Below, in pieces: positions 1 through 5,489 of a stretch of 5,908 bases of DNA. A model generated the notes under the pieces. The model made no database searches, was not told where the DNA came from, and saw only the letters and a program-made list of their open reading frames with translations. How positions within the stretch are numbered: the first letter of the stretch is position 1; every line of letters starts with the position of its first letter. Source of the DNA: Clostridia bacterium (lineage in GTDB: Bacteria; Bacillota; Clostridia; Oscillospirales; Acutalibacteraceae); the NCBI GenBank assembly GCA_900772705.1, contig CAAGRQ010000093.1, positions 1 through 5,908 of the forward strand. Direction: 5' to 3'. The translations under genes were made by a program, and so were the position numbers.

Positions 1-75
1 ATCCCACGGAGAGAGATAAACGCCGAAATCAATATCATTTACATAGCAGGCATCGGCTACCGCTTTAACTATATC
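1..75 (-). pseudogene. GH29 alpha-L-fucosidase internal fragment (inverted)
   Basis: The 25 residues read on the minus strand run from DIVKAVADAC to FGVYLSPWD. In GH29 alpha-L-fucosidases a D-V/I-V-K-x-V-x-D/E-A-C helix followed by a F-G-V-Y-x-S-P-W-D strand lies shortly after the conserved KHHDGF motif, so this is an internal part of the catalytic TIM barrel. The frame stays open to position 87 and is then closed by two consecutive TAA codons (93-88), so no complete gene can start here. It is cut by the window edge at position 1. Its orientation is opposite to the N-terminal fucosidase piece at 118-384, and the two do not overlap in family coordinates. They may be two parts of one gene separated by an inversion with a deletion. 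The family match is from memory of the motif and is short, but the motif is distinctive. Confidence 0.7.
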
Positions 76-117
76 GGTAAATTTATGTTATTATTTTAAT
101 GTAATTTTTTGTAAAAT

Positions 118-429
118 ATGGACGGTATTGTTATGAAAATGAAACTTGAAAAAAATTGGACAACCGATAATAACGGCTTTGCACTTAATGACTCCGAGGT
201 GCAGAGATACATTTCCGTTGTACCTAATGAAAATCAACTTACTCTTCAGGAAAAGCCGTTTTACGCTTTCTTCCATTTCGGTATGAACACCGCTAACGAT
301 AGGGAATGGGGCGCAGGCGTTGAAACTGCAAAGGACTTTGATATTACAAAGATTAAACCCGAACAGTGGGTTAAGGCTGTTAAGCTGCCATGGCTGCTGC
401 CTGTGCTGCATCTGCCTGTGGGTCTTTAA
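118..429 (+). pseudogene. GH29 alpha-L-fucosidase, N-terminal fragment
   Basis: GH29 enzymes hydrolyse alpha-L-fucosyl linkages from glycans such as mucin or milk oligosaccharides. Residues 48-89 carry the N-terminal hallmark of the family: FYAFFHFGMNT (the His of HFG contacts fucose), then DREWG, then the D-x-x-QW-V-K-A-type helix ending in WVKAVK at 364-384. The family would continue into LTAKHHDGF and the catalytic Asp, but from about 385 the frame reads LPWLLPVLHLPVGL and stops at 429. Those last codons are simply the antisense of the groEL 3' end. The gene is therefore about 89 genuine residues of an enzyme normally over 400 residues long, and would be inactive. No signal peptide is visible. 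Start codons at 118, 133 and 139 are all possible, and none has a clear ribosome binding site. Homology is well supported; whether the truncation is biological or artefactual is not. Confidence 0.8.
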
Positions 430-1996
430 TATCGGTAACGAGTGATTCTGTTGTAAGAACCATTGCCGCAACCGAAGCGGCATTTTGAAGTGCCGAACGG
501 GTTACCTTTGCAGGGTCAACAATTCCCTCCTCGAGCATATCAACATACTCGCCGGTAGCAAAGTTATATCCCTTACCGGGTTCGCTGTTCTTAATCTTGT
601 CGATAATTACAGAGCCTTCCTGACCTGCATTAGCGGCAATCTGGCGAACCGGCTCTTCAAGTGCCTTGAGAACGATATTAACACCTGTTTTATAATCTGC
701 ATCATCGGTATCAAGAAGTGCCTGAACGGCAGGAATTGCATTGATAAGAGCAACGCCGCCGCCCGGTACAATACCCTCTTCAACAGCCGCTTTAGTTGCT
801 GCAAGAGCATCCTCGATACGAAGTTTCTTTTCTTTCATTTCTGTCTCGGTAGCCGCACCGACCTTAACAACTGCTACGCCGCCTGCCATCTTTGCGAGTC
901 TTTCCTGAAGTTTTTCTCTGTCGAAATCGGAAGTCGAAGACTCGATAGCTGTTTTAATCTGTGACGCTCTGGCTTTAATTGCCTCACTATCGCCTGCACC
1001 GTCAACGATAATGGTATTTTCCTTAGTAACCTTAACCTGACGAGCCTGACCGAGCATAGCCATTGTTGTATCCTTAAGTTCAAGACCGAGATCCGATGTG
1101 ATAACCTGACCGCCTGTAAGAATAGCGATATCCTGAAGCATATCCTTTCTTCTGTCGCCGAAGCCGGGAGCCTTTACGCATACGCAAGTAAAAGTACCAC
1201 GGAGTTTGTTAAGAAGTATCGTCTGAAGAGCCTCGCCCTCAACATCCTCTGCGATTATAACAAGTTTCTTACCTGCCTTAAGAACAGACTCAAGAAGAGG
1301 AAGAATATCCTGAACGGTAGAAATTTTCTTATCTGTGATAAGAAGCATTGCATCGTCGATAACAGCTTCCATCTTATCGGTATCGGTTACCATATAAGGT
1401 GAAATATATCCACGGTCAAACTGCATACCGTCTACAACCTCGCATACGGTATCTGCAGTCTTTGATTCCTCAATAGTGATAACACCGTCTGCCGTTACCT
1501 TTTCCATAGCCTCAGCGATAAGTGAACCTACATATTCATCAGCGGCTGAAACGGTTGCTACACGTGCAATGTCCTTATTGTTTGAAACTGCAACGCTCTG
1601 CTTTTTGATTGACTCAACAACAGCGTCAACCGCACCCTTGATACCGTTTTTAACGGTCATTGGGTTTGCACCTGCGGCAACATTCTTCATACCCTCTCTT
1701 ACAAGAGCCTGTGCAAGAAGTGTTGCGGTTGTTGTACCGTCACCTGCATCGTCATTAGTCTTTGAGGAAACCTCTTTAACAAGTTGTGCACCCATATTCT
1801 CAAATGCATTTTCAAGTTCGATTTCTTTAGCGATTGTAACGCCGTCGTTTGTGATTAGCGGCGAACCGTATTTTTTATCCAAAACTACATTTCTGCCCTT
1901 TGGACCGAGTGTAATTTTAACTGTGTTTGCAAGTTTATCAATACCTGCCTGAAGAGCCTTGCGGGCGTCCTCGCCGTAAATAATATCCTTAGCCAT
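380..1996 (-). CDS. groEL: Chaperonin GroEL (Hsp60), probably 3'-truncated
   Basis: This is the 60-kDa chaperonin subunit that forms cytosolic double-ring folding chambers and works with GroES in an ATP-driven cycle. The 538 residues from MAKDIIYGED show the family in order: TLGPKGRNVVL (29-39), the ATP-site NDDAGDGTTTAT (81-92), the apical domain, the hydrolysis Asp in RIEDAL (D396) and the chaperonin signature AAVEEGIVPGGG (403-414). The start at 1996 is chosen because GGAGG (2005-2009) lies 8 nt before it. An in-frame ATG at 2011 overlaps that site and would add the non-family residues MEVLI. groES ends 15 nt upstream, so the pair is one operon. The C-terminus is odd: it ends in AAAMAA with no Gly-Met-rich tail, and the TAA at 382-380 lies in bases that also encode fucosidase Val-Lys. 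The natural end is probably a few residues further on and lost at a junction. Confidence 0.97.
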   Translation of the reverse strand: MAKDIIYGEDARKALQAGIDKLANTVKITLGPKGRNVVLDKKYGSPLITNDGVTIAKEIELENAFENMGAQLVKEVSSKTNDDAGDGTTTATLLAQALVREGMKNVAAGANPMTVKNGIKGAVDAVVESIKKQSVAVSNNKDIARVATVSAADEYVGSLIAEAMEKVTADGVITIEESKTADTVCEVVDGMQFDRGYISPYMVTDTDKMEAVIDDAMLLITDKKISTVQDILPLLESVLKAGKKLVIIAEDVEGEALQTILLNKLRGTFTCVCVKAPGFGDRRKDMLQDIAILTGGQVITSDLGLELKDTTMAMLGQARQVKVTKENTIIVDGAGDSEAIKARASQIKTAIESSTSDFDREKLQERLAKMAGGVAVVKVGAATETEMKEKKLRIEDALAATKAAVEEGIVPGGGVALINAIPAVQALLDTDDADYKTGVNIVLKALEEPVRQIAANAGQEGSVIIDKIKNSEPGKGYNFATGEYVDMLEEGIVDPAKVTRSALQNAASVAAMVLTTESLVTDIKDPQADAAQAAAMAA

Positions 1997-2004
1997 AATC
2001 AAAA

Positions 2005-2009
2005 CCTCC
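2005..2009 (-). promoter_or_regulatory. groEL ribosome binding site
   Basis: GGAGG on the minus strand, 8 nt before the ATG at 1996-1994. It decides the start: the in-frame ATG at 2011-2009 overlaps the Shine-Dalgarno sequence itself and so cannot be the main initiator. Confidence 0.85.
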
Positions 2010-2011
2010 AA

Positions 2012-2284
2012 TTACTCTACTACTGCAAGAATTTCTTTTACATCGGTAATGGTATATTCAACGCCGTCAAGTTTTACCTGAGTGCCCGAATATTTACTGA
2101 TGATAACCTTATCGCCTACCGATACGGTCATTGGATTTTCGTCTGTGCCGGGTCCTACGGCAACAACCTCGCTGACCTCAGGCTTTTCCTGAGCGGAAGC
2201 GGCGAGAATAAGTCCCGACGCAGTTGTTTCCTCTGCCTCGACAGATTTAAGCAGAACTCTGTCTGCAAGTGGTTTAATAGTCAT
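2012..2284 (-). CDS. groES: Co-chaperonin GroES (Hsp10)
   Basis: GroES forms the heptameric lid that closes the GroEL cavity in the cytosol. The 90-residue product from MTIKPLADRVLL has the standard Hsp10 plan: the N-terminal I-K-P-L-x-D-R-V-L strand, the mobile loop that binds GroEL with its hydrophobic SGLIL tip (residues 23-27), then VVAVGPG (40-46), VGDKVIISKYSG (56-67) and a C-terminal E-Y-x-I strand near residue 77. Length is close to the usual 90-97. The start at 2284 is preferred because GAGGTG (2291-2296) sits 6 nt upstream. The open frame continues to 2326, but those extra residues fall in the operator region and are not part of the family. It is the first gene of the groES-groEL operon, under the promoter at 2352-2379 and the CIRCE element at 2320-2346. 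Confidence 0.97.
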   Translation of the reverse strand: MTIKPLADRVLLKSVEAEETTASGLILAASAQEKPEVSEVVAVGPGTDENPMTVSVGDKVIISKYSGTQVKLDGVEYTITDVKEILAVVE

Positions 2285-2290
2285 AAATAT

Positions 2291-2296
2291 CACCTC
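2291..2296 (-). promoter_or_regulatory. groES ribosome binding site
   Basis: GAGGTG on the minus strand, 6 nt before the ATG at 2284. It supports the start MTIKPL over the longer open frame that would begin at 2326. Confidence 0.75.
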
Positions 2297-2319
2297 GTAA
2301 TAAATTAACAAATCTAATG

Positions 2320-2346
2320 TTAGCACTCTGCATACCTAAGTGCTAA
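2320..2346 (-). promoter_or_regulatory. CIRCE operator (HrcA-binding inverted repeat)
   Basis: On the plus strand TTAGCACTC (2320-2328) is followed by exactly 9 nt and then AAGTGCTAA (2338-2346). The CIRCE consensus is TTAGCACTC-N9-GAGTGCTAA, so 17 of 18 arm bases match; the single difference is A instead of G at 2338. HrcA represses class I heat-shock genes through this element. It lies 35 nt upstream of the groES start and immediately downstream of the -10 box, where it would cover the transcription start. This predicts HrcA repression with release on heat shock. hrcA itself is not in the window. Confidence 0.95.
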
Positions 2347-2351
2347 TTACT

Positions 2352-2379
2352 ATTTTATCAAGTTTTTTCCAAATGTCAA
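2352..2379 (-). promoter_or_regulatory. Sigma-A-type promoter of groES-groEL
   Basis: On the minus strand a perfect -35 TTGACA (2379-2374) is followed by a 16-nt spacer and a -10 TAAAAT (2357-2352), one base from TATAAT. Transcription would start around 2345, inside the CIRCE repeat, which is the expected layout for an HrcA-controlled operon. The call rests on the hexamers and their position only. Confidence 0.85.
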
Positions 2380-2421
2380 TACCTTTAATAAATTATTCAA
2401 AAAATATACACAAAGAACGAA

Positions 2422-2451
2422 TAAACGGAGGGTTAACACTCCCTCCGTTTA
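2422..2451 (-). terminator. Likely rho-independent terminator after the membrane-protein operon
   Basis: A perfect 11-bp inverted repeat: TAAACGGAGGG (2422-2432) pairs with CCCTCCGTTTA (2441-2451) around an 8-nt loop. It lies about 40 nt past the stop codon of the gene ending at 2491 and upstream of the groES promoter, so it would insulate the two operons. The bases after the stem on the minus strand (ATTCGTTCTTTG) contain T's but not a continuous U run, so it is a moderate rather than ideal terminator. The stem would look similar if transcribed from the other strand, but no plus-strand gene approaches it. Confidence 0.7.
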
Positions 2452-2490
2452 ATATAATACGTAATATTATTATGATTTAATACATTATTA

Positions 2491-3303
2491 TTATTTGTCC
2501 GAATCGTCAATACTGTCATAATAAGAATAATTATGAAAGCCGTTCATTTCATCATCTACGGCATAATCCTCACAAAGTACTGTATTATCACGAGTCAATT
2601 CTTCATTCAAACCGACGATAATAAGATTTCCGTCTTTATCCCACGAGCAATTATAATCGTGATAATAAACGCTTCCATCTGCTCCGAAATACAAATCCAG
2701 ATAAAGGTTATCCTTTTCGTACACTCTGTTTTCGTATTCGTCCTCGTTAAAATCTCTGACTGCATATCCGTCGGAATTGACAAAAGCGCCAAGCTCCTCG
2801 ACAACCTTTCCGTCCTGATAATAAGTAGGAACATAAACACTGTCGGTCGGCATTCCGAAATAGCCCATCCATCTGCGAGTGTCAAATTTCACAACACTGT
2901 ACGCCTTGCCCTTTTTATCGTACGCAACATATTTAACAGGATTAATCTTATACACAACAGTACCCGAATACAAGGAATAATCCTTTGCGACCTCTTTTGC
3001 CCTTAGCGGAACAAATGCCACGCAGAGGCAAAGAATAAAAACAAGCATAACGGAAAGCGCCGTTTTGCGTTTTGAATCAACCTCAGTCTGTTTACCCTGA
3101 CGGGCATTAATTGCAAAGAACATAAGAAACGCAGGCAAACCGAACAGAACAGAGAAAACCGTCCAAAACACAGGATTGTCCAATTCTCGCCTTTTAGCAT
3201 TAGAATTGACTGTAAGAGCATAAAAAACTCTCAGCAAAATAATTATAACAAAAAGGAGAATAAGCGAAACATAAACTCCGTTACCGATAATCATTTCAAG
3301 CAT
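2491..3303 (-). CDS. Unrecognised membrane protein with Tyr/Asp-rich C-terminal domain
   Basis: I do not recognise a family. The 270 residues show three hydrophobic segments at about 8-30, 45-65 and 81-100, followed by a hydrophilic domain of about 170 residues. That domain is rich in Tyr, Asp and Glu, with strand-like stretches such as SGTVVYKINPVKYVAY and NLYLDLYFGADGSVYYHDY, and has a very acidic tail ending DSIDDSDK. The basic loop before the third segment (DSKRK, 76-80) suggests that loop is cytoplasmic and the big C-terminal domain outside the membrane. That is a positive-inside inference only. The start is firm: TAAGGAGG (3318-3311) ends 7 nt before the ATG. It is the last gene of the operon with the rRNA methyltransferase, starting 12 nt after the preceding stop, and a hairpin follows it. 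No catalytic motif, signal peptidase site or sortase motif is evident. Confidence 0.85.
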   Translation of the reverse strand: MLEMIIGNGVYVSLILLFVIIILLRVFYALTVNSNAKRRELDNPVFWTVFSVLFGLPAFLMFFAINARQGKQTEVDSKRKTALSVMLVFILCLCVAFVPLRAKEVAKDYSLYSGTVVYKINPVKYVAYDKKGKAYSVVKFDTRRWMGYFGMPTDSVYVPTYYQDGKVVEELGAFVNSDGYAVRDFNEDEYENRVYEKDNLYLDLYFGADGSVYYHDYNCSWDKDGNLIIVGLNEELTRDNTVLCEDYAVDDEMNGFHNYSYYDSIDDSDK

Positions 3304-3310
3304 AACCGTT

Positions 3311-3318
3311 CCTCCTTA
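3311..3318 (-). promoter_or_regulatory. Shine-Dalgarno overlapping upstream stop codon
   Basis: TAAGGAGG on the minus strand, 7 nt before the ATG at 3303. Its TAA (3318-3316) is the stop codon of the preceding gene, so ribosomes finishing that gene stop on this site, which favours coupled translation. The same 8-mer and spacing occur at 3956-3963. Confidence 0.85.
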
Positions 3319-3948
3319 TACAATAATACCGTACACAAACGAAATTACGCCAACCAGCCACACAACGGCAGGAACAATTCTAAAGCGTTCATAGCCGAGC
3401 ATAATCTGCGTGCGATTAGTCCCTTTTTCAACACTCTTGCAATATGAAACAAATGCAATTTGCACAAAACACATAAAGAGCATAAACAGCAGTACAAAAA
3501 TCACGAATATTCTATATGAAGCAGAAAACGATAATGCGTATGCTCTGTCAGTCGACGGACACAAAGCGTCGGTATAATCCCTCGCGTAGTAAATATTATA
3601 AAATGAGCTGAGCGGAATATAGGTAATTATATATACCAACGCAGAAGCAAATCCCAAAACGACAGACGAAACAAGATGTGCCGTTTTATGAGATTTACAA
3701 AAAGAGTTATATATCACGAACATTAAACCGACGCAAAGGATAGGAAACAGATTAAGACAGCCGAGATAAAGTCCGTAAAACAACAAATCATTTTCAAGTT
3801 CGGCATTAATGTAAACAGCTCCGCCGTCACACACCATCATAAGAAAATTCAATGTCACATACAAAGCAAGAATCAAGCCGAAAAGGATATTTCCGACCAA
3901 ACCCAAAGTATTGGCAGTTCTTAACGATTTCTCCGTCTTGGGTTTCAT
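3316..3948 (-). CDS. Unrecognised multi-pass membrane protein
   Basis: I do not recognise a family. The 210-residue product has about five hydrophobic segments, near 16-39, 56-80, 91-113, 146-168 and 191-209, and only short loops. The longest loop (about 114-145) carries SSFYNIYYARDYTDALCPSTD. Cysteines are scattered rather than arranged in a motif. The N-terminus (MKPKTEKSLR) is basic and probably cytoplasmic. The start is well supported by TAAGGAGG (3963-3956), 7 nt before the ATG. The gene begins 12 nt after the methyltransferase stop, and its own stop is followed 12 nt later by the next membrane gene. The two membrane proteins may act together, but nothing in the sequence says how. With no catalytic or transporter signature visible, I leave it as hypothetical. 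Confidence 0.85.
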   Translation of the reverse strand: MKPKTEKSLRTANTLGLVGNILFGLILALYVTLNFLMMVCDGGAVYINAELENDLLFYGLYLGCLNLFPILCVGLMFVIYNSFCKSHKTAHLVSSVVLGFASALVYIITYIPLSSFYNIYYARDYTDALCPSTDRAYALSFSASYRIFVIFVLLFMLFMCFVQIAFVSYCKSVEKGTNRTQIMLGYERFRIVPAVVWLVGVISFVYGIIV

Positions 3949-3955
3949 ACAATCT

Positions 3956-3963
3956 CCTCCTTA
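3956..3963 (-). promoter_or_regulatory. Shine-Dalgarno overlapping methyltransferase stop codon
   Basis: TAAGGAGG on the minus strand, 7 nt before the ATG at 3948. The TAA (3963-3961) ends the methyltransferase gene, so the stop codon is built into the ribosome binding site of the next gene, exactly as at 3311-3318. Confidence 0.85.
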
Positions 3964-5076
3964 CTTAAAATACATATAATATTGGCACTTAATCATACCG
4001 TTATAGAGTTTGCGGCGCTTGTCCGCTTTTCTGCCAAAGCACTTTTCAAACTCCTCATCGGGTGAAATAATGCCATAACTCCAACCTCTTTTAGAAACGA
4101 ACTTTTCGCCCATAATGCGATAGATTTTTTCTGCCGAGCGAATATCGAGAAGTCGTTCGCCGTAAGGCGGATTTGTTATCAATGTTCCCCTCTCGGTAGT
4201 CGGATTAAAGCGTGCAATATCACACACGGAGGTATGAATAAACTTGTCCACATTGATATTTTTTGCATTTTTCATTGTAAGTTCAACTGCTTTAGGGTCA
4301 ATATCGGAGCCGAAAGCGACAAAATCAACATCGGTTTTAATAAGGTCACGACAACGCTCACGCTCGCTCATCCAAACCGATTCGGGAACGAAGCCCCAAC
4401 GGTCAACATCAAAATTCCTATTAATGCCGGGAGCAATATTGTTGGCAAGCATTGCACCCTCGATAAGTACCGTTCCGCTTCCGCAGCAAGGGTCATACAT
4501 GGTGTGATAATGGCGAAGTTGCGAAAGTCTGCACATTGCGGCGGCAAGAGTCTCACGAATGGGGGCATCATTGCCGACAGGGCGGTAGCCTCTCTTATGA
4601 AGCCCTCTGCCCGAAGTATCAAGCATTATCGTAACTTCGTCTTTCATTATGGAAAACTGCACCTGATGTATCGGTCCCGTTTCTTCAAACCACGAAATAT
4701 TGTAATCCTCTTTAAGCGACTCAACTATTGCTTTTTTAATTATCTTTTGGCAATCGGGCACGGAATGCAAAGTTGAATTTATCGAAAATCCTTTTACCGG
4801 AAATTCGTCCTTTGAACCTATAAACTCGCTCCACGGAAGAACACGCACGCCCTGAAACAATTCTTCAAAAGTATGTGCCTTAAACATATCGAGCACAATC
4901 AGTATTCTCTCACTGTAGCGTGACCAAATATTTGCTCTTGCGAGAATAGTCTCGTCACCCTCGAAAAACACTCTGCCGTTTTCCGCCGTCACATTCTCGG
5001 CGTCCATTAATCTAAGTTCCTCTGCCGCAAGTCCCTCGAGACCGAAAAGACAGGTAGCCACCATTTTCATCATCAT
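3961..5076 (-). CDS. THUMP-domain 23S rRNA (guanine-N2) methyltransferase, RlmL/YpsC-type
   Basis: This is a cytosolic class I S-adenosylmethionine-dependent RNA methyltransferase. Relatives (the RlmL half of E. coli RlmKL, Bacillus YpsC) make N2-methylguanine in 23S rRNA, so G2445-type specificity is inferred from the family. Of 371 residues, about 1-60 form the N-terminal ferredoxin-like part (LFGLEGLAAEEL at 10-21) and about 60-155 the THUMP RNA-binding domain. LHKRGYR (159-165) follows, then the Rossmann domain with SAM motif I DPCCGSGT (195-202), the acidic DID (258-260) and the catalytic motif IV NPPYGERL (302-309). All key residues are present and the length is normal for the stand-alone Firmicute form. 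The start is less sure: ATGs occur at 5076, 5073 and 5070, and only a weak GGAAAG lies upstream. It leads a three-gene operon. No clear promoter was found in 5077-5140. Confidence 0.93.
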   Translation of the reverse strand: MMMKMVATCLFGLEGLAAEELRLMDAENVTAENGRVFFEGDETILARANIWSRYSERILIVLDMFKAHTFEELFQGVRVLPWSEFIGSKDEFPVKGFSINSTLHSVPDCQKIIKKAIVESLKEDYNISWFEETGPIHQVQFSIMKDEVTIMLDTSGRGLHKRGYRPVGNDAPIRETLAAAMCRLSQLRHYHTMYDPCCGSGTVLIEGAMLANNIAPGINRNFDVDRWGFVPESVWMSERERCRDLIKTDVDFVAFGSDIDPKAVELTMKNAKNINVDKFIHTSVCDIARFNPTTERGTLITNPPYGERLLDIRSAEKIYRIMGEKFVSKRGWSYGIISPDEEFEKCFGRKADKRRKLYNGMIKCQYYMYFK

Positions 5077-5127
5077 AAAATTACGCTTTCCGACCGCATA
5101 AATTTTTATTACCCTACGGTCATCGGG

Positions 5128-5171
5128 AATAAAAGCAAAAGAGGCGTCTTGCCACAGGGCAAAATCGCCTC
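5128..5171 (-). terminator. Rho-independent terminator after divIC-like gene
   Basis: On the minus strand the outer stem GAGGCG (5171-5166) pairs with CGCCTC (5146-5141), and an inner stem TTGCC (5162-5158) pairs with GGCAA (5153-5149) around a 4-nt loop. A T-rich tract TTTTGCTTTTATT follows (5140-5128). It starts about 20 nt after the stop codon of the gene ending at 5190, so it closes the yabQ-divIC transcription unit and separates it from the methyltransferase operon. Confidence 0.88.
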
Positions 5172-5189
5172 AATAAATTACATAATCAG

Positions 5190-5489
5190 TTAATTAATAT
5201 CGTAAAAGTCCAGTTCGTTTTCTTTTACATAATTATTTTCTCTGGCTTTTTGCTCGAGATAATCCTTTTTATCATCGGAATCCAAAATGGATTTAAGTTG
5301 GTCGTTATCCTCGATTTGCTGTTCATACTTTGTATCAAGTTCTTCTTTTTGTGACTTAAGCCGGCTTATGTCAGCCGCATTGCTCGCTATGCAGTATGCA
5401 CAGTATCCCACCAAAGCGATCACCAGAATACAGAGAACGATTTTAATTATTGCTTTTTTGTTTGCCGCCTTTTCGGTTTTTACCTTCAC
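5190..5489 (-). CDS. divIC: DivIC/FtsB-family septum formation protein
   Basis: DivIC (FtsB in Gram-negatives) is a small bitopic division protein that works with FtsL and DivIB/FtsQ at the septum to control FtsW-PBP cell-wall synthesis. The 99 residues show the family plan: a short basic cytoplasmic tail (1-13), one membrane helix (about 14-35), a coiled-coil stretch (about 40-70, with SRLKSQKEELDTKYEQQI) and the C-terminal signature YLEQKARENNYVKENELDFYD (77-97). This last matches the family's Y-x-E-x-x-A-R-E-x-x-x-x-V-K-x-x-E-x-x-F-Y pattern. Translation starts at a GTG (5489-5487), supported by AGAGGTG (5502-5496) 6 nt upstream. It overlaps the yabQ-like gene by 47 nt, and yabQ-divIC is a known neighbour pair in spore-forming Firmicutes. 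The exact paralogue name (DivIC rather than FtsL-like) rests on this context. Confidence 0.88.
   Translation of the reverse strand: MKVKTEKAANKKAIIKIVLCILVIALVGYCAYCIASNAADISRLKSQKEELDTKYEQQIEDNDQLKSILDSDDKKDYLEQKARENNYVKENELDFYDIN

Noticed and set aside
485..964. Open plus-strand frame of 159 codons
   Set aside because: It is exactly antisense to groEL, has no ribosome binding site and its translation resembles no protein. It is a shadow of a well-conserved gene.
1476..1952. Open plus-strand frame of 158 codons inside groEL
   Set aside because: Antisense shadow created by groEL codon bias; the Ser/Ala/Thr-rich product has no family features.
2451..2490. AT-rich near-palindrome around TAATACGTAATATTA
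   Set aside because: Pairing is imperfect and almost all A-T. It looks like ordinary AT-rich intergenic DNA between a stop codon and its terminator.
4234..4776. Open plus-strand frame of 180 codons
   Set aside because: Lies wholly within the methyltransferase gene, whose SAM and NPPY motifs are intact on the other strand. No ribosome binding site or family match.
5077..5140. Possible promoter and 5' hairpin before the methyltransferase gene
   Set aside because: AT-rich hexamers exist but no -35/-10 pair has good sequence and spacing. The CGACCG...CGGTC pairing is short with a bulge. Not supportable as a feature.
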